Of a DNA stretch of 64,000 nucleotides, positions 62,253 through 64,000 are shown in pieces (the first letter of the stretch is position 1; each line of letters begins with the position of its first letter). The position numbers were made by a program, and so were the translations under genes. This stretch comes from Henriciella sp. (lineage in GTDB: Bacteria > Pseudomonadota > Alphaproteobacteria > Caulobacterales > Hyphomonadaceae): NCBI GenBank assembly GCA_021776655.1, contig JAJFFK010000037.1, positions 128,815 through 192,814 on the forward strand, given 5' to 3'. Under the pieces are notes generated by a model that was given only the letters and a program-made list of their open reading frames with translations, was not told the origin of the DNA and searched no databases.

Positions 62253-64000
62253 AACAGGTAATGAAAGCTCTTTTGTTGAGTATGATACTGATCGGTGCGG
62301 TGAGTGCGCCCGCTGCGGCTGAGATGAACTCGCCACAAGCGTCCCGGCACGTCCTAAATTTAAACGATGTTGAGATCACTGCCCTGATTGATGATGTGTC
62401 GATCATAACGGGGTATACGTTCATCCTTCACCCTGATGTACGCCGCACCAAAGTGACCGTGATGTCGCAGTCTCCGATGAGTACGGATGACGTCTTTCAA
62501 GTCTTTCTTTCGACACTGCGTGTTCACGGATTTGCAGCTGTACCGGCTGGCCGAGGTGTGTACAGGATTGTTCCCGAGCAGACTGCAATCGGCGAAGCGG
62601 GCACTGGCATTGCTGGTCCAAACTCGTTTGTAACTCAGGTGCTCAAGCTGAACAGTTTCAGTGCGATTGAAGCGGCTCAAATGATCAAACCTTTGGTCGA
62701 TGCCCAAGGGCAGGTCGTTGCGAATGCTCGTTCAAATACACTGGTCATTGTTGACTATGCCTCCAATATGCCGCGCTTGCGTGGCCTGGTCGAAGGTTTG
62801 GATGCAAGTGATGCAGCTGCGATAGAAACCATCGCATTGCGCAATGTTCCAGCCCGCGAGATGGAGGGAATCCTGACCGACTTGCTTGGCAATAAGGATG
62901 ATGGCTCTTCATCGAACTTTGAAGTGGCAGCCTCGACCACAAGTAATGCAATTGTGGTGCGCGGTGATGAATTGACGGTTGGCCGGGCTGAGCGAATTGC
63001 GGCTGAGCTGGATGAAGCGGACCCTGTACGTGATACTTTACGAGTGATCCGGCTGGTCAACTCCGATGGCGAGGAGATCGTACCCATCCTGGAAAAGATT
63101 GCGGCGACCATGGCGGCGCAGTCCGGGCCGGGGGAGCTTGAGGTCGCCGGAGCGACAATCGCTCACCATATTCCAACCAACTCGCTGGTGATCAGTGCGT
63201 CGCCAGAAACGCTGCTCGCGATGGAACGGGTGGTTGAAGCCCTTGATCGGCGCCGAGCACAGGTCTTGGTCGAAGCCATCATCGTCGAAATGTCGGACGA
63301 TACAGCGCGTGAATTGGGCGTTCAATTCCTGCTTTCTGGCACCGAAGGCTCTGATATTCCATTCCTGAGTACAAATTTCTCACGTTCAGCGCCTAACCTT
63401 CTCTCGCTTGCAGGTGCCATCGCTGACCCGACTGTTTTTGGCGGGAGCGAGGCCTTTGCATCCGGCGCGGTCGGCTCTTTGCTTGGCCTTGAAGGGCTTT
63501 CATTGGGCGGAACTGGCCGGAGTGGAAATACTCTGTTTGGCGCGATCCTGACGGCGGTTGAGAGTGACACCAATTCCAGAGTTCTATCCAAGCCGTTCAA
63601 CATGACGCTCGATAATGGAACATCCGAACTTGTGGTTGGCCAGCAAATCCCGATTACGACGGGCGAAACGCTTGGAAACAACAATTCCAATCCATTTCGC
63701 ACCGTTCAACGCGAAGAGGTTGGCATCAAGTTGACCGTCACACCGCGAATTTCAGCGGATGATACTGTTCGTCTTGATATTTATCAGGAAGTGTCCAGCA
63801 TCTCCGGGGCGATTGGAACAAATTCCACTGATTTGATCACCAACTTGCGGACGATTGAAACAAGCGTTTTGGCGGATAGTGGTGAGATCATCGTGATTGG
63901 TGGTTTGATCGAGCATACCGATACGATTGTGAACTCCAAAGTCCCTATCATTGGCGATGTCCCGGTTGTCGGCAACTTGTTCAAGTCGGAGGGGCGCGAT
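62249..64000 (+). CDS. gspD: type II secretion system secretin GspD (runs off window)
   Basis: The frame is open from ATG 62249 to the last base, 584 codons. A signal peptide (about 1-27) precedes the N0-N3 domains, with repeated patterns such as LVDAQGQVVANARSNTLVIVDY and LVNSDGEEIVPIL. The secretin core begins near residue 325 (QVLVEAIIVEMS), includes TAVESDTNSRVLSKPFNMTLDNG, and continues past IGGLIEHTDTIVNSKVPIIG. It forms the outer membrane channel of type II secretion. A second ATG at 62261 may be the true start. It overlaps gspC by four bases; further gsp genes should follow beyond the window. Confidence 0.95.
   Translation, partial: MKQVMKALLLSMILIGAVSAPAAAEMNSPQASRHVLNLNDVEITALIDDVSIITGYTFILHPDVRRTKVTVMSQSPMSTDDVFQVFLSTLRVHGFAAVPAGRGVYRIVPEQTAIGEAGTGIAGPNSFVTQVLKLNSFSAIEAAQMIKPLVDAQGQVVANARSNTLVIVDYASNMPRLRGLVEGLDASDAAAIETIALRNVPAREMEGILTDLLGNKDDGSSSNFEVAASTTSNAIVVRGDELTVGRAERIAAELDEADPVRDTLRVIRLVNSDGEEIVPILEKIAATMAAQSGPGELEVAGATIAHHIPTNSLVISASPETLLAMERVVEALDRRRAQVLVEAIIVEMSDDTARELGVQFLLSGTEGSDIPFLSTNFSRSAPNLLSLAGAIADPTVFGGSEAFASGAVGSLLGLEGLSLGGTGRSGNTLFGAILTAVESDTNSRVLSKPFNMTLDNGTSELVVGQQIPITTGETLGNNNSNPFRTVQREEVGIKLTVTPRISADDTVRLDIYQEVSSISGAIGTNSTDLITNLRTIETSVLADSGEIIVIGGLIEHTDTIVNSKVPIIGDVPVVGNLFKSEGRD

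Overview
The window is a gene-dense stretch of an alphaproteobacterial chromosome. Several things point there: the order rpoZ - rsh - pyrE - pdxJ - acpS - rnc - era - recO, a pyruvate dehydrogenase E1 beta subunit with its own lipoyl domain, a dapA-smpB pair, SOS boxes of the alphaproteobacterial type GAAC-N7-GAAC, and repetitive palindromic elements. The Hyphomonadaceae/Maricaulaceae neighbourhood is a plausible guess, but the sequence alone does not fix the family. I see no rRNA, tRNA, CRISPR array, transposase, integrase, phage gene or recognisable defence system, and no stretch over 300 bases without a gene. The first gene (a HAD phosphatase) and the last (gspD) run off the window.

Layout. 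1-10.5 kb: HAD phosphatase, two alpha/beta hydrolases, an M14 carboxypeptidase, a PilZ protein, a minus-strand ECF sigma factor / Tat ferritin-like / cytochrome c operon with an ECF-type promoter in front, an FAD monooxygenase, parC and an extensin-like protein. 10.5-17.5 kb: the minus-strand housekeeping operon rpoZ to recO, which lacks the usual lepB. 17.6-25.7 kb: uracil-DNA glycosylase, lemA, a TRAP transporter of the 2-oxoacid (TakP/FcbT) type behind the protein leucyl/arginyl transferase gene, a SLC13 permease and an orphan motB. 25.9-35.1 kb: beta-hydroxyacid dehydrogenase, DUF1801, lipoprotein, eno, a DivIC/FtsB protein, then pdhA-pdhB-pdhC-lpd. Enolase and the PDH complex together cover the step from glycolysis to acetyl-CoA. 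35.2-43.6 kb: an R2-like di-iron protein, a truncated pdeM remnant, MscS, SDR, galU with a UDP-sugar epimerase, a threonine dehydratase, smpB and dapA. 43.7-54 kb: lytic transglycosylase, uvrA, two tandem fatty acid hydroxylase genes, ssb and gyrA. 54-64 kb: coaD, cyclophilin, queA, divergent phhA and maiA (phenylalanine/tyrosine breakdown), hspQ, ppx/gppA, rlmE, and the start of a type II secretion locus (short prepilin peptidase, gspC, gspD).

Most notable observations. (1) uvrA and ssb, often divergent neighbours, are separated here by two fatty acid hydroxylase genes; each repair gene keeps its own GAAC-N7-GAAC box, and each hydroxylase carries a near-identical 22-bp upstream element. (2) Palindromic repeats have entered the reading frames of pdhB and pdhC at interdomain linkers. 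(3) The ECF / ferritin-like / cytochrome operon has an autoregulatory-looking promoter and no visible anti-sigma gene. (4) queA has no ATG, GTG or TTG able to encode its conserved N-terminus and probably starts at CTG. (5) A headless pdeM fragment lies between dyads. None of these amounts to a clearly new system; the ECF module and the split SOS pair are the best candidates for follow-up.
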